Below, in pieces: positions 18,048 to 28,894 of a stretch of 64,000 nucleotides of DNA (position 1 is its first letter; each line of letters begins with the position of its first letter). The translations under genes and the position numbers were made by a program. The stretch lies in assembly GCF_010111755.1 (NCBI RefSeq), contig NC_088963.1, positions 558,001-622,000 of the forward strand. The letters run 5' to 3'. The notes below the pieces were generated by a model that was not told the DNA's origin, did not search any database, and worked only from the letters and a program-made list of their open reading frames with translations. The DNA is from Nakaseomyces glabratus (lineage: Eukaryota; Ascomycota; Saccharomycetes; Saccharomycetales; Saccharomycetaceae).

Positions 18048-19307
18048 TTAAGATGGTTTAGAAACAATATTCTTAGCAGGCCTCCATATTTGTATGGTGT
18101 TATCATTACTTACACTTGCCATTAGCCAAGGATCGTGCATATCCCATGATATATCGTTCACGCCTAACATATGACCTCCATGTACAAATATTTCCTTCCC
18201 AACAGATGCATCCCATAATTTAACAAGGCCATCTTCTTGACCGGCGGATGCGAAAACAACTCCAATGTTGGGGTTCCATTCTATTGTGGAGATTGATGAG
18301 CCATGCTGCATGGTGCTGATCGGTTCCTGATCAAGTTTCCGTATATCCCAAAGGTTTATTCTCCCACAAGTATCAGCTGATGCCACCAATAAACTATTCC
18401 CCGGATTAAACTTACAAGTATTTATCCCATCTTCATGTTTATAATTAGATATACTGTTCACCTCTTTCTCTCCATTTAATCTCATATCAAATAAACCAAG
18501 TTTGTTGCTCTCACCACATGCAATAAACATTGAGTCATGCATTGGCATCCAATCCAAATCATTACATCCGTTAGAATCAAAAGTGACTGTGAGTTCAGGT
18601 TGAGAAATTAGAATATTTGACCTAGAAAACTTCTTGACGTCCCATATGTTGCATTGCCCTTGTGAATAGCTTACTCCTAAAATGCCTTCTTTATGTTTGT
18701 TCCAAGATAGAGATACGGCTTCATTAAAATTGTCGAGGTTTTGTGCATCGTGGCTCCCTGAAAATAAACGGGCTTGGAAATCATCAGAAGACTTCGATCT
18801 TAGAACTGAATTACCATGCTTAGTCTTGTTAAAAATATAGACAGAACCATCAGAAGATGCTGCTGCTATCAAATCGGGATTCTGAGGTAAATATCTAGAT
18901 CTATTACAGTCTCCGTTAGGAAATCGAATTGAAACTTCTGTAGTTAAGTTTTTTGGCGGGAGTTTAACCGATGGATCAGGCTTGAACTCCATCTCATCCA
19001 TATCGAAATTATTTAAAGAGGACCAGTTCAGGTGCTTCAGGGTAGATATCTTGGAAATGTACACTGATTCATCCTCTGGTAATTGAGATGATGTAAATGA
19101 TGAGAGTAACAGTCTATGTTGATCTGAACTAGTATCCAAATCAGGAAAAAACTGACATGTTAAGGAGGGCCATTTGGTGGAATTTGTGTTCAGATAATCA
19201 TACAGTAATTTAGTATTCTTTTTCCAGTGTATATATCTCGTTTGAACATCCTCTGGAATTGTACTAACTGGCTGTTCCTCAATGTCTTCTATATTATCAG
19301 CGTCCAT
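18048..19307 (-). CDS. MSI1: CAF-1 subunit p50, WD-repeat histone chaperone
   Basis: 419 residues. Msi1 (Cac3) is the RbAp48-like subunit of chromatin assembly factor 1, which places H3-H4 on newly made DNA; it was also found as a negative regulator of Ras/cAMP. The N-terminal helix HWKKNTKLLYDYLNTNSTKWPSLTCQF is the hallmark of the RbAp family. WD repeats follow (SSDGSVYIFN, GQCNIWDVKKF, NKLGLFDMRL, CGRINLWDIRKL, GLVKLWDASVG, NTIQIWRP). The acidic start MDADNIEDIEEQP fits. Matches YBR195C in place and strand. In S. cerevisiae PGI1 comes next; here it is absent. Confidence 0.96.
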   Translation of the reverse strand: MDADNIEDIEEQPVSTIPEDVQTRYIHWKKNTKLLYDYLNTNSTKWPSLTCQFFPDLDTSSDQHRLLLSSFTSSQLPEDESVYISKISTLKHLNWSSLNNFDMDEMEFKPDPSVKLPPKNLTTEVSIRFPNGDCNRSRYLPQNPDLIAAASSDGSVYIFNKTKHGNSVLRSKSSDDFQARLFSGSHDAQNLDNFNEAVSLSWNKHKEGILGVSYSQGQCNIWDVKKFSRSNILISQPELTVTFDSNGCNDLDWMPMHDSMFIACGESNKLGLFDMRLNGEKEVNSISNYKHEDGINTCKFNPGNSLLVASADTCGRINLWDIRKLDQEPISTMQHGSSISTIEWNPNIGVVFASAGQEDGLVKLWDASVGKEIFVHGGHMLGVNDISWDMHDPWLMASVSNDNTIQIWRPAKNIVSKPS

Positions 19308-19703
19308 TCTTCAGACCAGCTATCTATCACCTGCGTATTTGCTCAATTCACTTGGAAGTTCACTTATGACCTAACTGAATTTGTCTACTAGCCAAAGATA
19401 TGCTAATAAAGTTTCAAGAACTTCTATATGACTTCATCCATTGATACCAATGTATTCATGCATCACTTATGGCTATGATATGACAATGACAATGCCAATA
19501 TTCAACCGAATTGGCTTTCGCGTCGTCTCTTCGAAGCCCATCGCGATGCGATGGGAACTTAAAGCGAAAATCACGTGACACATAAATCAGTAGAAATGCA
19601 ACGTAAGAGTTACCTAATGATACCCATATTTCAGTTGACTGTACCTCGAAATGAAGGTGAAGCAACTATTTGGCAAGTCTATCTAACGCATTTCTGATGT
19701 TGT
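19308..19703. other. Spacer between MSI1 and the YBR197C homologue
   Basis: 396 bp, MSI1 promoter plus 3' end of the next gene. S. cerevisiae has PGI1 here; no trace of it is seen. It contains a GCGATG-rich near-palindrome (19543-19561) and CACGTGAC near 19573. Confidence 0.55.
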
Positions 19704-20444
19704 CTATCTTAAACTACTAATAGTATCAATTATCTCTTTGACATACGCCTTCTCTTCCTGCTTGGTACTTTCCAGCTCATCTTGATCGAACGGTTCCATA
19801 CCCTCATCCTCCACATGTGACTGACTTCTAGTATCTACATGGGATGCACGTATTGTCCTTCTCTTAGTCTTGGCGAGTTTTTCATTACGATCTCTCATGA
19901 TTTGAAACAGTTTCGCTTGGGACATCCTATTCTTAGTTAGATTTTCTTCAAATTCCTCAGGGAAACCACCCTCAAAGAATTTATCTTTGGCCATTCTTCT
20001 AACATCATCCAACATATCTATCTCTGTCCATTTTGAATCCGGCTTATGCGATTGTCTAGATTGTAAATCTCCGCGACTACTTAATGAGTTATTAAAAAAT
20101 GGTGGACTACCGCTACGATGACTGGAAGTCTGATCCTCCATGTTACCTCTTCTGTTTGAAAACCCATGTATTGTTGAGTAGGAAGTAGCAGTACTCAGCG
20201 TTGGCTGGTCTATTCGCTTCGCTCTATCCTTATCTTTATGTTTCAATTTCTTGGTCTTCCCTTTGAGCTTTTTCTTTAGATCAGCAACCATAGCAGCATC
20301 TGCTTCAGCTGCTATATTCTTTAAGTCAGGAAAACTTTTCACTGGCGCATGGAACTCGTTCTTTACATCTTCCGGTTGTTTTGCAGCCCTCTCTAAATCC
20401 TCCGATTTACTTGGCTTCAACGGACTACCAAATTCAATGTCCAT
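19704..20444 (-). CDS. Uncharacterised protein, YBR197C/YPL077C family
   Basis: 246 residues, no signal peptide or membrane segment. A basic, Lys-rich stretch (KKKLKGKTKKLKHKDKDRAKR, about 54-76) is followed by a Ser/Gly/Asn-rich linker. A conserved-looking C-terminal half contains WTEIDMLDDVRRMAKDKFFEGGFPEEFEENLTKNRMSQAKLFQIMRDRNEKL and ends in a short acidic helix. Function is unknown. I assign it to the YBR197C family from its place between MSI1 and TAF5 and its orientation. The basic tract could be a nuclear signal (inference). Confidence 0.75.
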   Translation of the reverse strand: MDIEFGSPLKPSKSEDLERAAKQPEDVKNEFHAPVKSFPDLKNIAAEADAAMVADLKKKLKGKTKKLKHKDKDRAKRIDQPTLSTATSYSTIHGFSNRRGNMEDQTSSHRSGSPPFFNNSLSSRGDLQSRQSHKPDSKWTEIDMLDDVRRMAKDKFFEGGFPEEFEENLTKNRMSQAKLFQIMRDRNEKLAKTKRRTIRASHVDTRSQSHVEDEGMEPFDQDELESTKQEEKAYVKEIIDTISSLR

Positions 20445-20929
20445 AATTGGTGGTAGACCCTAAAATCAGTTGCCCTATTAATCAGTATTAACAATTCATA
20501 TATTTAGGTAGGACCCGTCTTTAATACTAAGTCCCAATCTTGCAATGACTACTATGCCTCTATATCATGTTCATATTCCTGCTTTGTCGGGTAAAAGTTT
20601 AGAAGCCGATCACCTGACTTTATAAAATACATAATGATTAAAATTAAATGCTGGCGATTTCAATCATTAAATACATGATTTTAAGTTTTAACTAATTATT
20701 TAAATACTGTATCTGAGTATTCAGCCCGTATTTTTATTAGCCTGAGTTATTTATCATATGGCAGTGTTAATAAAGACACTTTAATCGTCTTTGGAAAAGA
20801 TGCAATGGCTTTATCCGTATGATTTGCAATTAAACAAGAAGAGAGAAAAATCATGGCAATATACTTCTTCTTTGTTTAACAAAAAAACAACACGGAATAA
20901 TATTGTTACAAAATTAGTGTTCCTCCAAA
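20445..20929. other. Spacer between TAF5 and the YBR197C homologue
   Basis: 485 bp, AT-rich. No gene, RNA or clear motif is recognised. Confidence 0.5.
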
Positions 20930-23350
20930 TCACTCTCTGATTGCACCACCAGCTAAAGCCAAGTTACTTCTAGTGAACTTTACTTTGAATACTGGACTTC
21001 TCTTAGTGTAGAAAGAAGCAACCAAGTCATTTGTGGGTATTATTGTTCTTCTTCTTCCGTAATCTTTGATATCTTGATTAATTGATGCTGTTATGTCGCC
21101 TACGTGTGCGTTAAATGGCTGTTCTGGTTCTGGCCCTTGTTCAGTGGTACCGTGTTTGACATCCCAAACACGTACTGAGTGGTCTGCACCTCCACTTATC
21201 AAAACATTTCCCTCTTTATTAAAGGATAACGAATGAACTGCATTCTTACCGTGTCCACGCATTTGCTTGATTCTCTTACCAGTACCGATATCCCATAGAC
21301 ATATCACACCATCTTCACTACCAGTAGCCAACCATCTACCATCTGGAGATACTTGTGTGGATAATACAGGAGCAGTGTGGCCTAAGAATAATCTCACGGA
21401 ATCACCAGTACTTACATCCCACATTCTACATGTCTTGTCACTGGAACCTGTAAATACGTAGCAACCGTTTGGATGGAAGGAAACTGTATCAACATCATTT
21501 GTATGCCCTGCAAAGATTCTTAATGGATAGATATGATCACAGGCCCATAGTCTGGCCGTTTGATCGTGTGAGGCAGATGCAAAATAATGGCCTAAAGGTG
21601 AGAATTTAACATCCCAAACTGGGTGATTATGTCCTTTATAATTCACTAACGCAGTATGCGTATCCATAGACCATAATTTCACCGTCTTATCCTCTGAACC
21701 GGAAACTAAATACATGTTATCAGGGCTGAAACTAGTTGAGTAAACTGTACCACTATGGCCAACTAATGTTGAACAAGTGTTATCCTGAGAAAATCTATCA
21801 AATTGAGAGGAACTATACTTCGGATTTATCAATGAGGACCCATCTAAGGACCAGATTTTAATATAGCTATCTTGGAACCCAGCAGCAGCCAACCTACAAT
21901 CATCACTGAATTCCAAAGATGTCATATCCCTATTGGTGTTGTGAAATGTGTACATACAAACACTGGGTAGTGCTGCTTGTAGATTGTCCAGTTTAATAGC
22001 GTCTCTAGATTCCTTGACCTTTTGAATCTCAATTTTGATATCAAGAGCCGTCTTAGGAGGTAAAGGTAAAGTATCCTTCGAAGGAGAACTCATCATGGCT
22101 GCTACTTCCTCAGTTTTTACCACAGCAACAGCTGTTTTCTTATCTTCTGACTTGACCTTAGTGGAGTCTCCGCTTTTTCCATCCTGTTTATCAGCTGCAG
22201 CATCAGATTCCTCCTGAGGAGTTGCTGAAGATTCATCACCGTTCATTTTTCTATATTCTTGGAGTAGAGTTGGTCTATCGTTTGTATCATCAAGGTCTGC
22301 GGTCGGTTCTTTGGCGACGTCTTCTGATGCTACGGAGCCTTCCTTTGAGCCGTCCCCTTTCTTCGATTGTTCTATTTGTTTCTTCTCTTGGTCATCTTTG
22401 ATCTTCAACTCAGTCTCTATTTCCTTTACGAATTCCTCATCCTTTGGGAATGGTCCCAATGTCACAGGTGCGTTATTTATCTCAGCCAGACCGTCTGTAC
22501 CAGCTGTGTCGGCTGCAATCTCTACACCGTCCGAGATTCTGTCCTTGGACCTCACTGTGTCCATTACGTTAGGCTGTATGTGATCGTTTATTATACCTAT
22601 TATCAATGAGCCCCCTACGCCTTCATTGTCTGTGAGGAAGTATAGCATTAAGTAAAAGGCCGCGCGGCTGATGGTCACTCTATACCGGTTGCCGTTGAAC
22701 GCCTTTGCGACTTCATTTTCCTTTATATGATCGACGGAGTTTACACTGAACAACCTGTTAATCTCAGAGCCGTGCTTGACTCTAAAGTCCGAGGAGAATT
22801 TGTCAAAGAATCTCCTTGCGTATATCGGGTCCTTAGAGACCAAGTACAGGAATAGGTATATGAACACCGGGTACATGATATAGCTCAGCTCGGAGCGGTA
22901 TATATCCAGGGAGGAGTCCACCCAGTTCTTCAGCATTGTGTAGGCCCTTATGTAGTGTTCGGGAGACATGTCCTGCCTGACCTTGTCCTTCAGCACCACT
23001 TCACCCGATGCGTCACGCTTCGCACTCGCAGAGTCCACAGGATTGCTCACGGGCTTAGCGTTCGCATCCTGTGCAGGCGGCACTGTGGAAGGCTCAGGCA
23101 AGCTCCCGTCCTTGGTGTTCGCAGGCGAGTTCTTGTTCACCGGCGTAGCGGTCCGCGAACTCTCAGCCCTCAGCATCGCCTCGGTACGGTGGTACCCTTT
23201 CTTGTTCAAGTACTCCAGCACAATCCTGTTCAGATCAGACGCGGAGAACTGCCCGCTCGGCCTAGAACCATTGGCAGGCGCCTTCGCACCACTCTTAGCA
23301 CCCGCAGCTGCACCTTTCACATTCTTCTGATCTTTCTCTTTACCAGACAT
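20930..23350 (-). CDS. TAF5: TFIID and SAGA subunit Taf5
   Basis: 806 residues. Taf5 is a scaffold shared by TFIID and SAGA. After a low-complexity N-terminus, a LisH motif (SASDLNRIVLEYLNKKGYHRTEAMLRAE) lies at about 37-66. The TAF5 NTD2 domain follows (about 125-270: YIRAYTMLKNWVDSSLDIYRSELSYIMYPVFIYLFLYL, YARRFFDKFSSDF), then a charged linker. A WD40 propeller occupies about 460-760 (LVGHSGTVYSTSFSPDNMYLVSGSEDKTVKLWS and repeats). The tail SFYTKRSPVFKVKFTRSNLALAGGA is also typical. Matches YBR198C. Confidence 0.98.
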   Translation of the reverse strand: MSGKEKDQKNVKGAAAGAKSGAKAPANGSRPSGQFSASDLNRIVLEYLNKKGYHRTEAMLRAESSRTATPVNKNSPANTKDGSLPEPSTVPPAQDANAKPVSNPVDSASAKRDASGEVVLKDKVRQDMSPEHYIRAYTMLKNWVDSSLDIYRSELSYIMYPVFIYLFLYLVSKDPIYARRFFDKFSSDFRVKHGSEINRLFSVNSVDHIKENEVAKAFNGNRYRVTISRAAFYLMLYFLTDNEGVGGSLIIGIINDHIQPNVMDTVRSKDRISDGVEIAADTAGTDGLAEINNAPVTLGPFPKDEEFVKEIETELKIKDDQEKKQIEQSKKGDGSKEGSVASEDVAKEPTADLDDTNDRPTLLQEYRKMNGDESSATPQEESDAAADKQDGKSGDSTKVKSEDKKTAVAVVKTEEVAAMMSSPSKDTLPLPPKTALDIKIEIQKVKESRDAIKLDNLQAALPSVCMYTFHNTNRDMTSLEFSDDCRLAAAGFQDSYIKIWSLDGSSLINPKYSSSQFDRFSQDNTCSTLVGHSGTVYSTSFSPDNMYLVSGSEDKTVKLWSMDTHTALVNYKGHNHPVWDVKFSPLGHYFASASHDQTARLWACDHIYPLRIFAGHTNDVDTVSFHPNGCYVFTGSSDKTCRMWDVSTGDSVRLFLGHTAPVLSTQVSPDGRWLATGSEDGVICLWDIGTGKRIKQMRGHGKNAVHSLSFNKEGNVLISGGADHSVRVWDVKHGTTEQGPEPEQPFNAHVGDITASINQDIKDYGRRRTIIPTNDLVASFYTKRSPVFKVKFTRSNLALAGGAIRE

Positions 23351-24106
23351 AACCGCAAGAAGATTTTATAATCCAAAACAAACCCCAGTTTACTTACCAG
23401 ATGAGTAATTGAGTCGCTAGCCAATGTCACAGCCAAATTACCAACTTCTGAGCGCCTAGTCCTTGTATATCCAATATAAATCAAGGTGGGTGGCTTCAGC
23501 ATTGGTAGTTAGAAACCACTTCATCGAAACTGTCTCTTGCAGAAATGCGATTGTTAGGCCAGAGAGTAATGAGAGTATCGACAGATTGAGAGAGACGAAA
23601 TTGAGATGAAAGAAAATACAGATTAGGGCCGGGTAACATCACGTTCACAAGAATTTAATTTCGTGAAACATGCTCACTACATATACCTGAATACGTACAT
23701 CATATGACTAGTACGTATATAGTGTTATAATATCATATATAACGTGAAACAACACATGATGTACGTCTAAATGTACAATGTTAGATATACCGTATACTAT
23801 TACAATTTTGTTGTGTCTCTCTTGTTCTTGCTGTCTCTCTGTCACTTGGAATGGCATAAGCCAGAAGGTTGCGAGCGGGCTTATATATGTCAGACAGAGC
23901 CTTGCACAGGATACTTACCTATCTTAGACCAGGTTCCTGACATACAACCTGGAGAGATATATTGAAAGAGTGGGAGTTATATATACACACACAGACACAG
24001 ACAGACAGACACAGACAGACACACACACACACAGATTGAGTGATAGTAGAAACTTAAGAGAGCGTGAAGAAGAGACTCGGAGTTATTTTGGATTTGTGCT
24101 AAAACA
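23351..24106. other. Divergent promoter region, TAF5 and BEM1
   Basis: 756 bp. S. cerevisiae has KTR4 here; it is absent. A CA/GACA microsatellite (23983-24034) lies just upstream of BEM1. Other frames look like chance. Confidence 0.55.
23983..24034. repeat. CA/CAGA microsatellite upstream of BEM1
   Basis: About 52 bp of alternating CACA and CAGA units ending 72 bp before the BEM1 ATG, so probably in its 5' leader. Confidence 0.9.
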
Positions 24107-25780
24107 ATGTTAAAGAACTTCAAGCTGGGGAAGGAGAAGCACAGTAGGATTACGTCTGCGGATATATCTACGCCGCGCCAGGACGGTAACAATGTCATCA
24201 AGCATGTGAAGACGGTGCCAGTGCAGGTGTTGAACCAGCGGTCGACACCGTCGAGACACGCCAGCAACAGCAGCAGGCCACAGATGCAGTCGCCGGAGAA
24301 AGTTATCAAAGCCAGAGATAGTTACAAGGCCAAGCGCGCCAATGAGCTGTCCTTTAACAAAGGCGAGTTCTTCTACGTTACGGGCGAAGACACCTCGTAC
24401 TACAAAGCCTCGGACCCTTCCGCTGGAAAGAACGGTGTGGTGCCTAAATCCCATTTTGACGTGATCGATAGGACTAGACCTTCCTCTAGCGATGCACTTG
24501 GCAGATCGGTGTCCACTTCAAGTCGTAACGGGGAAAAAATGGGCACTTTGTATGCCATTGTGCTCTATGATTTCAAAGCTGAGAAATCCGATGAGTTGGA
24601 CACATTTGTTGGGGAAAATCTGTTCATCTGCGCTCACCACAACTACGAATGGTTTATCGCAAAACCAATTGGAAGACTTGGTGGTCCAGGGCTGGTTCCC
24701 GTCGGGTTTGTTAGTATAATTGACATTGGAACAGGCTACGCTACTGGAAATGATGTCAAGGAAGACATTGCATCAGTAAACTTGCCCACAGTTCAGGAAT
24801 GGAAGAGCAATATAGCTAAGTACAAGGCAAGTAATATCAATTTGGGTGCTGTCGAAGTCCCACCAAATGGAGAATTTGGAACACGACAGAAGATCCAGCA
24901 ACAGATAATGGAAGAAGAGAGATTGAGGCAACAACAAATAGAGGCTCAAATGACTCCCAAGGTTCCTGAACCACCAGAGATTATTTACGCCTCTGTGGAT
25001 GCATATGGCTTAGAAAACGAGAAGTATTGGTACACAGTTTCATGTATATTGGACAATGGCAGAGCTAGAAGACTAAAAAGATATTATCAAGACTTCTATG
25101 ATCTACAAGTGCAACTACTAGACGCTTTCCCTGCAGAATCTGGAAAATTGAGAGATGCCAATGGTAATTGGACTAGACGTATTATGCCTTACATTCCGGG
25201 TCCTGTTCCGTATGTGACCGACACTATTACTAAGAAGAGAAGAGAAGACTTGAACATTTATGTTGCAGACTTAATCAGGTTGCCTAAATATATCACATCA
25301 TCCAGAATGATTCAAAACATCTTCAGAGTCAAGAATAACGGATATGATACTGAGTTTGACAAGAAGGATGCCTCAATACACACCGATAACTCATCGACAC
25401 ATTCGAAATCTAGGACAAGTAAGATTCATGATAAGGATAGCACATTGACGGGAGAAGAATTAAATCTTTACGAAAAGATGTCTGAACTATCTGTATCCAC
25501 TCCAGGCTCAAGACCACACTCAAGACCACCAAGTTCTTTACCCCCTCAACTAAAATCAATCAAAGTGAAATTTTATTACAAGGACGATATTTTTGCATTA
25601 ATGTTACCTCAGCATATATCCTTAGATGAACTCAAAAATAAGATAGGTCCTAGAATTGATACAGAGGATTTCATACTGAACATTAAGCTAAAGGATGGCT
25701 TAGGAGAAGAGATAAAGACCGATGACCAAGTTAGCTATATTATTCAATCAAAACAAAAAATTGCTGTCACTGACGCTTAG
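24107..25780 (+). CDS. BEM1: Polarity scaffold Bem1
   Basis: 557 residues. Bem1 holds Cdc42, its exchange factor Cdc24 and PAK kinases together at the bud site. Domain order is complete: SH3-1 (about 66-125: [26 protein letters not shown]), SH3-2 (about 145-205: [40 protein letters not shown]), PX (about 288-425, with [22 protein letters not shown] and [18 protein letters not shown]), and PB1 (about 483-557: [17 protein letters not shown] and [20 protein letters not shown]). The N-terminus [23 protein letters not shown] matches the yeast protein, fixing the start. Collinear with YBR200W. Confidence 0.98.
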   Translation: MLKNFKLGKEKHSRITSADISTPRQDGNNVIKHVKTVPVQVLNQRSTPSRHASNSSRPQMQSPEKVIKARDSYKAKRANELSFNKGEFFYVTGEDTSYYKASDPSAGKNGVVPKSHFDVIDRTRPSSSDALGRSVSTSSRNGEKMGTLYAIVLYDFKAEKSDELDTFVGENLFICAHHNYEWFIAKPIGRLGGPGLVPVGFVSIIDIGTGYATGNDVKEDIASVNLPTVQEWKSNIAKYKASNINLGAVEVPPNGEFGTRQKIQQQIMEEERLRQQQIEAQMTPKVPEPPEIIYASVDAYGLENEKYWYTVSCILDNGRARRLKRYYQDFYDLQVQLLDAFPAESGKLRDANGNWTRRIMPYIPGPVPYVTDTITKKRREDLNIYVADLIRLPKYITSSRMIQNIFRVKNNGYDTEFDKKDASIHTDNSSTHSKSRTSKIHDKDSTLTGEELNLYEKMSELSVSTPGSRPHSRPPSSLPPQLKSIKVKFYYKDDIFALMLPQHISLDELKNKIGPRIDTEDFILNIKLKDGLGEEIKTDDQVSYIIQSKQKIAVTDA

Positions 25781-26549
25781 AAGTTTGAACTCAACCAATA
25801 AATACGATATTCATAAAACTGGCATTTTTGTATCACCCACACACAATCGCATTAATTTGGCTTTCCTAATTTGGGTCAAAGAGAGTACTTTAATTCATCT
25901 CTGGTATATTCCAACATTCTATTTTATTCCTTTTTTGCAGTTACATGTCCAACTCGATGCCTGCATATATTAACTATCCAAACAACATTGATATTTTGCA
26001 TTCTCTCTGCCCCAAATAAAGCTTTTTAACCTTTACATGCATTCACCACTCCTTTTGAGTGCATGGTTGTATCCATTTACATTTACACTATTGAATTTTT
26101 TTTTACTATATACTTTCTAGTACTACAACTTTACCATGGGAGCATCATATCATTATGATCTATATTACATTAACCTATATACTGGTAAATCGTAAGAATA
26201 TGTTCCTTTTCAACAACTATGCATATATTGCTCACTAAATAATATAGTAGTCGACCGATCTCTGCAATGACGTAATTTGTGAGAAAGGTGATCGACGCAG
26301 GGACAAACTGGACTTTCCCTTAACGACTGAAATTTGAAGTTACTATAATAGAGCTTCAGGACAAACTTAAAAGATGTCCACTCCATTTTGTTCAATAGTG
26401 TTCAAGCTAGAGAAGCAAGAATTTCAAATTGGTGTGTAACGGTTTAGATAGATAGCTCGCCAATTTTCTGCGTTATATTTTGGTTAGTATCTTTTGAGAG
26501 GGCAAGTGTGGTTATATATTCAGAAGCACAGGATTTTACATTGAAAGTG
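25781..26549. other. Spacer between BEM1 and DER1
   Basis: 769 bp, BEM1 3' region and DER1 promoter. Small frames at 25722-25973 and 26210-26395 look like chance. No RNA gene is recognised. Confidence 0.5.
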
Positions 26550-27188
26550 ATGGATGCGGTATTATTGAACATAGTCAATGATGTTCCAGTGGTGACGCGG
26601 TATTGGACGATGGGCTGCATAGCTGTGTCGGCCCTGGTACGATTTAACATGATAAACTCCATCAAGATGCTGTACTCGTATGAGATAGTGTTTCAGAAGG
26701 GCCATTACGAGCGGATACTGTACTCACTGTTTGACTACGGTTTATTTAATTGGATGTCGCTGATGAATATAGTGATAGCGGCGAACCATTTGAGTTTCTT
26801 GGAGAACTCATTCAGCCTCAAGAGGCGGTATGTGTGGATATTGTTCCTGACGTTGTGCTCTTTGCTCGGGATGTCGTATTTTGGCCAACCGGTGGCCTCA
26901 TTGGGTGTGCTGCTGCAGGAGAACCTGTCGTACTACTATCTGAAGAAGAACAATGAACAGATGAACATAAGGTTATTTGGAAACATCGCGGTGTCGCCAC
27001 TGCTTGTTCCGTTTTACTTGAATTGCCTTTTGCTGTTTGTGTACCACATGGACGTAGTCGAAGTAGCGATGTTTTTCCTGCCAGGACACATAATGTTCTA
27101 CATGGATGACATGCTGAAGAGGATATACGGCGTCGATCTCACGAAGACGCCATACGATTGGTGGCTGGGCCTCAAGGAGACGCAGTAG
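26550..27188 (+). CDS. DER1: Derlin Der1, ER-associated degradation
   Basis: 212 residues. Der1 is an ER membrane rhomboid-like pseudoprotease that works with Hrd1 to export misfolded lumenal proteins for degradation. The start MDAVLLNIVNDVPVVTRYWTMGCIAVSAL at 26550 matches yeast Der1; an upstream in-frame ATG at 26508 would add 14 unrelated residues. Visible features are several hydrophobic segments, the YSYEIVFQKGHYERILYSLFDYG region, NHLSFLENSFSLKRRYVWILFL, SLGVLLQENLSYYYLKKN, and the end PGHIMFYMDDMLKRIYGVDLTKTPYDWW. Matches YBR201W in place and strand. Confidence 0.96.
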   Translation: MDAVLLNIVNDVPVVTRYWTMGCIAVSALVRFNMINSIKMLYSYEIVFQKGHYERILYSLFDYGLFNWMSLMNIVIAANHLSFLENSFSLKRRYVWILFLTLCSLLGMSYFGQPVASLGVLLQENLSYYYLKKNNEQMNIRLFGNIAVSPLLVPFYLNCLLLFVYHMDVVEVAMFFLPGHIMFYMDDMLKRIYGVDLTKTPYDWWLGLKETQ

Positions 27189-27537
27189 TCTGACGGTGGC
27201 GGCATATCGAGCAAAAAGCAATGAGAAAAGCATAAAGACGAAAAAAACCATGATACGAATCTATTAAAAATATTCTAAATAAGTAAACTTTGACATTATA
27301 GAAGGGCGAGTCCTGTTCCAATCAATGGAGTACTAGAATCCGCGGTGTGCGAAATTGTTGCGTTTCTGTGATGTAAGGGTCGTGCATACATGTGGGGATG
27401 TATATAAGAAAATGTGCAAACCATATAGATATATAAGGGACATTCTTTTTTTCTTTCTTTCATTCCTGTAACGATATAGCGAAAGCCGCTAGTCTAGACG
27501 TTGAACCGGTGGGTCAATTGATGCTGGGCATGCTCAT
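27189..27537. other. 3' region between convergent DER1 and the YBR201C-A-like gene
   Basis: 349 bp between two gene ends. A short CTTT-rich tract lies near 27445. No gene or RNA is recognised. Confidence 0.5.
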
Positions 27538-27750
27538 TTACCGAAAATAAGCTCTTGGGTGTCTTTTCCCTTTCACCAACGAGTGGGAATTCATGTGGTC
27601 TTCGCTAAGCAGTGATTTACTCAGAGCCAGGAACCCAGTGTTGGCCTGCTTGGCAGGCATCATGAAGGGACCCACGAGACATAGGCCGAGGTATGTGAAT
27701 TGTAGCGCTGTTTGGAGTTTTTGGTTTGCGGAGAATTTCAGTAGGCTCAT
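27538..27750 (-). CDS. Small conserved protein, YBR201C-A-like
   Basis: 70 residues if it starts at the internal ATG (MSLLKFSANQKLQTALQF); an upstream in-frame ATG at 27825 would add 25 residues. The core QTALQFTYLGLCLVGPFMMPAKQANTG contains one hydrophobic stretch that could be a membrane segment, and the tail is basic (LVKGKRHPRAYFR). Position between DER1 and MCM7 on the minus strand matches the small S. cerevisiae ORF YBR201C-A, which is why I accept it. Function is unknown. Confidence 0.7.
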   Translation of the reverse strand: MSLLKFSANQKLQTALQFTYLGLCLVGPFMMPAKQANTGFLALSKSLLSEDHMNSHSLVKGKRHPRAYFR

Positions 27751-28253
27751 TATGGGAATATATAATTGTGTAATTGTTAGTGGATGAATTGTTGTGGCTA
27801 TGTTATGGGACAAGAACTGGGACAAGAAGCAGGTCAGAGATGTTCAAGAGACTTTACGACCTCTTTATATATGTTTTGTAATGTAGTCAATTACAATTTA
27901 ATTAATTGTGCTATTAGCATTAGATAACTATATTAGGGGAAAATTTGCATAGCTTCTCAAATGCTATTATAATTCGCAATTGAATAGGAAAAAACGATCT
28001 ACTTGTGGGCAATGTGGAGTAGCAAAAGACACAATCTAGGCAAAGGGCTCATGTGGAGAGAAGAGGATAAGGCTAGGGTGCAAGGTTGGTAGAGAAAAGC
28101 CATCTTGCCCAAAAATATACAATATACATTACAACCATTGTGTTGAGCACATGAAGCATGGAAGAAAAATGCACCTGCTCCATCCTCAGGACAGGCCAGA
28201 ACTCCCCTGGGGCTTGTCCTCCATTGTTTATATATTTCGCAATTTGCCAAAAA

Positions 28254-28304
28254 ACGCGTAAACAATAATACAAGAGAGAAAGAGGAGGAGAGAAGCAAAC
28301 GCGT
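28254..28304. promoter_or_regulatory. Two MCB elements
   Basis: ACGCGT occurs at 28254-28259 and 28299-28304, 45 bp apart. This is the MBF binding core of G1/S replication genes. They lie about 590-640 bp upstream of MCM7 and about 500 bp upstream of the small minus-strand gene, so the target is uncertain. Confidence 0.5.
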
Positions 28305-28675
28305 GAATAGTGGAATCCCAAGCAAACAATGGCAACATTCCATATCGAAGTTTTCCGTCTTGCAAATTACGTAAAATGTAAAATTGTAATATCGCATTCG
28401 TATACTTGACATCTAAACGAGTTCCATATTGGGTGCAGTAGGGTCCATGGTACAAGTACATGGGACACATAGAAAAATGGAGCATTTAGAGGTAGATGGA
28501 CACTCTTTTGACAAGATAAGACCTTGTCCAAACCAGCCATTAGAGAACCGGAGACACAGACACACACATGCTAGAGCTCACCACTATCACAGTGCTACCA
28601 CCCATAGCAGAGACATGCTGGGAGGAAAGCTAGGAGAGGTCACATGACCCAAACCCCAAAGAGACGGCAATTATA

Positions 28676-28692
28676 TTTCCTAAACGGGTAAT
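28676..28692. promoter_or_regulatory. ECB / Mcm1 site upstream of MCM7
   Basis: TTTCCTAAACGGGTAAT fits the Mcm1 core CC-N6-GG within the early cell cycle box (TTWCC-N6-GGWAA). It lies about 200 bp upstream of the ATG. S. cerevisiae MCM7 (CDC47) is a known ECB gene, expressed at M/G1. Confidence 0.8.
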
Positions 28693-28894
28693 TGACACAA
28701 CAATCGCGTGGTACGGCAGTGTCAAAGGACCAAAAAAATAGTTGGCGAACTGCTGGAAAAAGTTCACTTCCTGGCGGGAACACATAGTGTGAAGTATAAA
28801 GATGGGCAGGAGAGAGAAAGATAAAGAGAGAGAGAGACCAGGAACAGGCTCTGGACGAAGGAGTGTGACTATACTGAAGAGGAATCAATAAGAA

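Larger units (their letters stand above)
27751..28894. other. Divergent promoter region upstream of MCM7
   Basis: 1144 bp. It holds two MCB sites (28254, 28299) and an ECB/Mcm1 site (28676). Several overlapping short frames (28073-28647) look like chance. A GA-rich stretch (28808-28840) precedes MCM7. Confidence 0.6.

Noticed and set aside
19539..19561. CCCATCGCGATGCGATGGG near-palindrome upstream of MSI1
   Set aside because: Imperfect, lacks a full PAC core (GCGATGAG), and no clear role can be argued.
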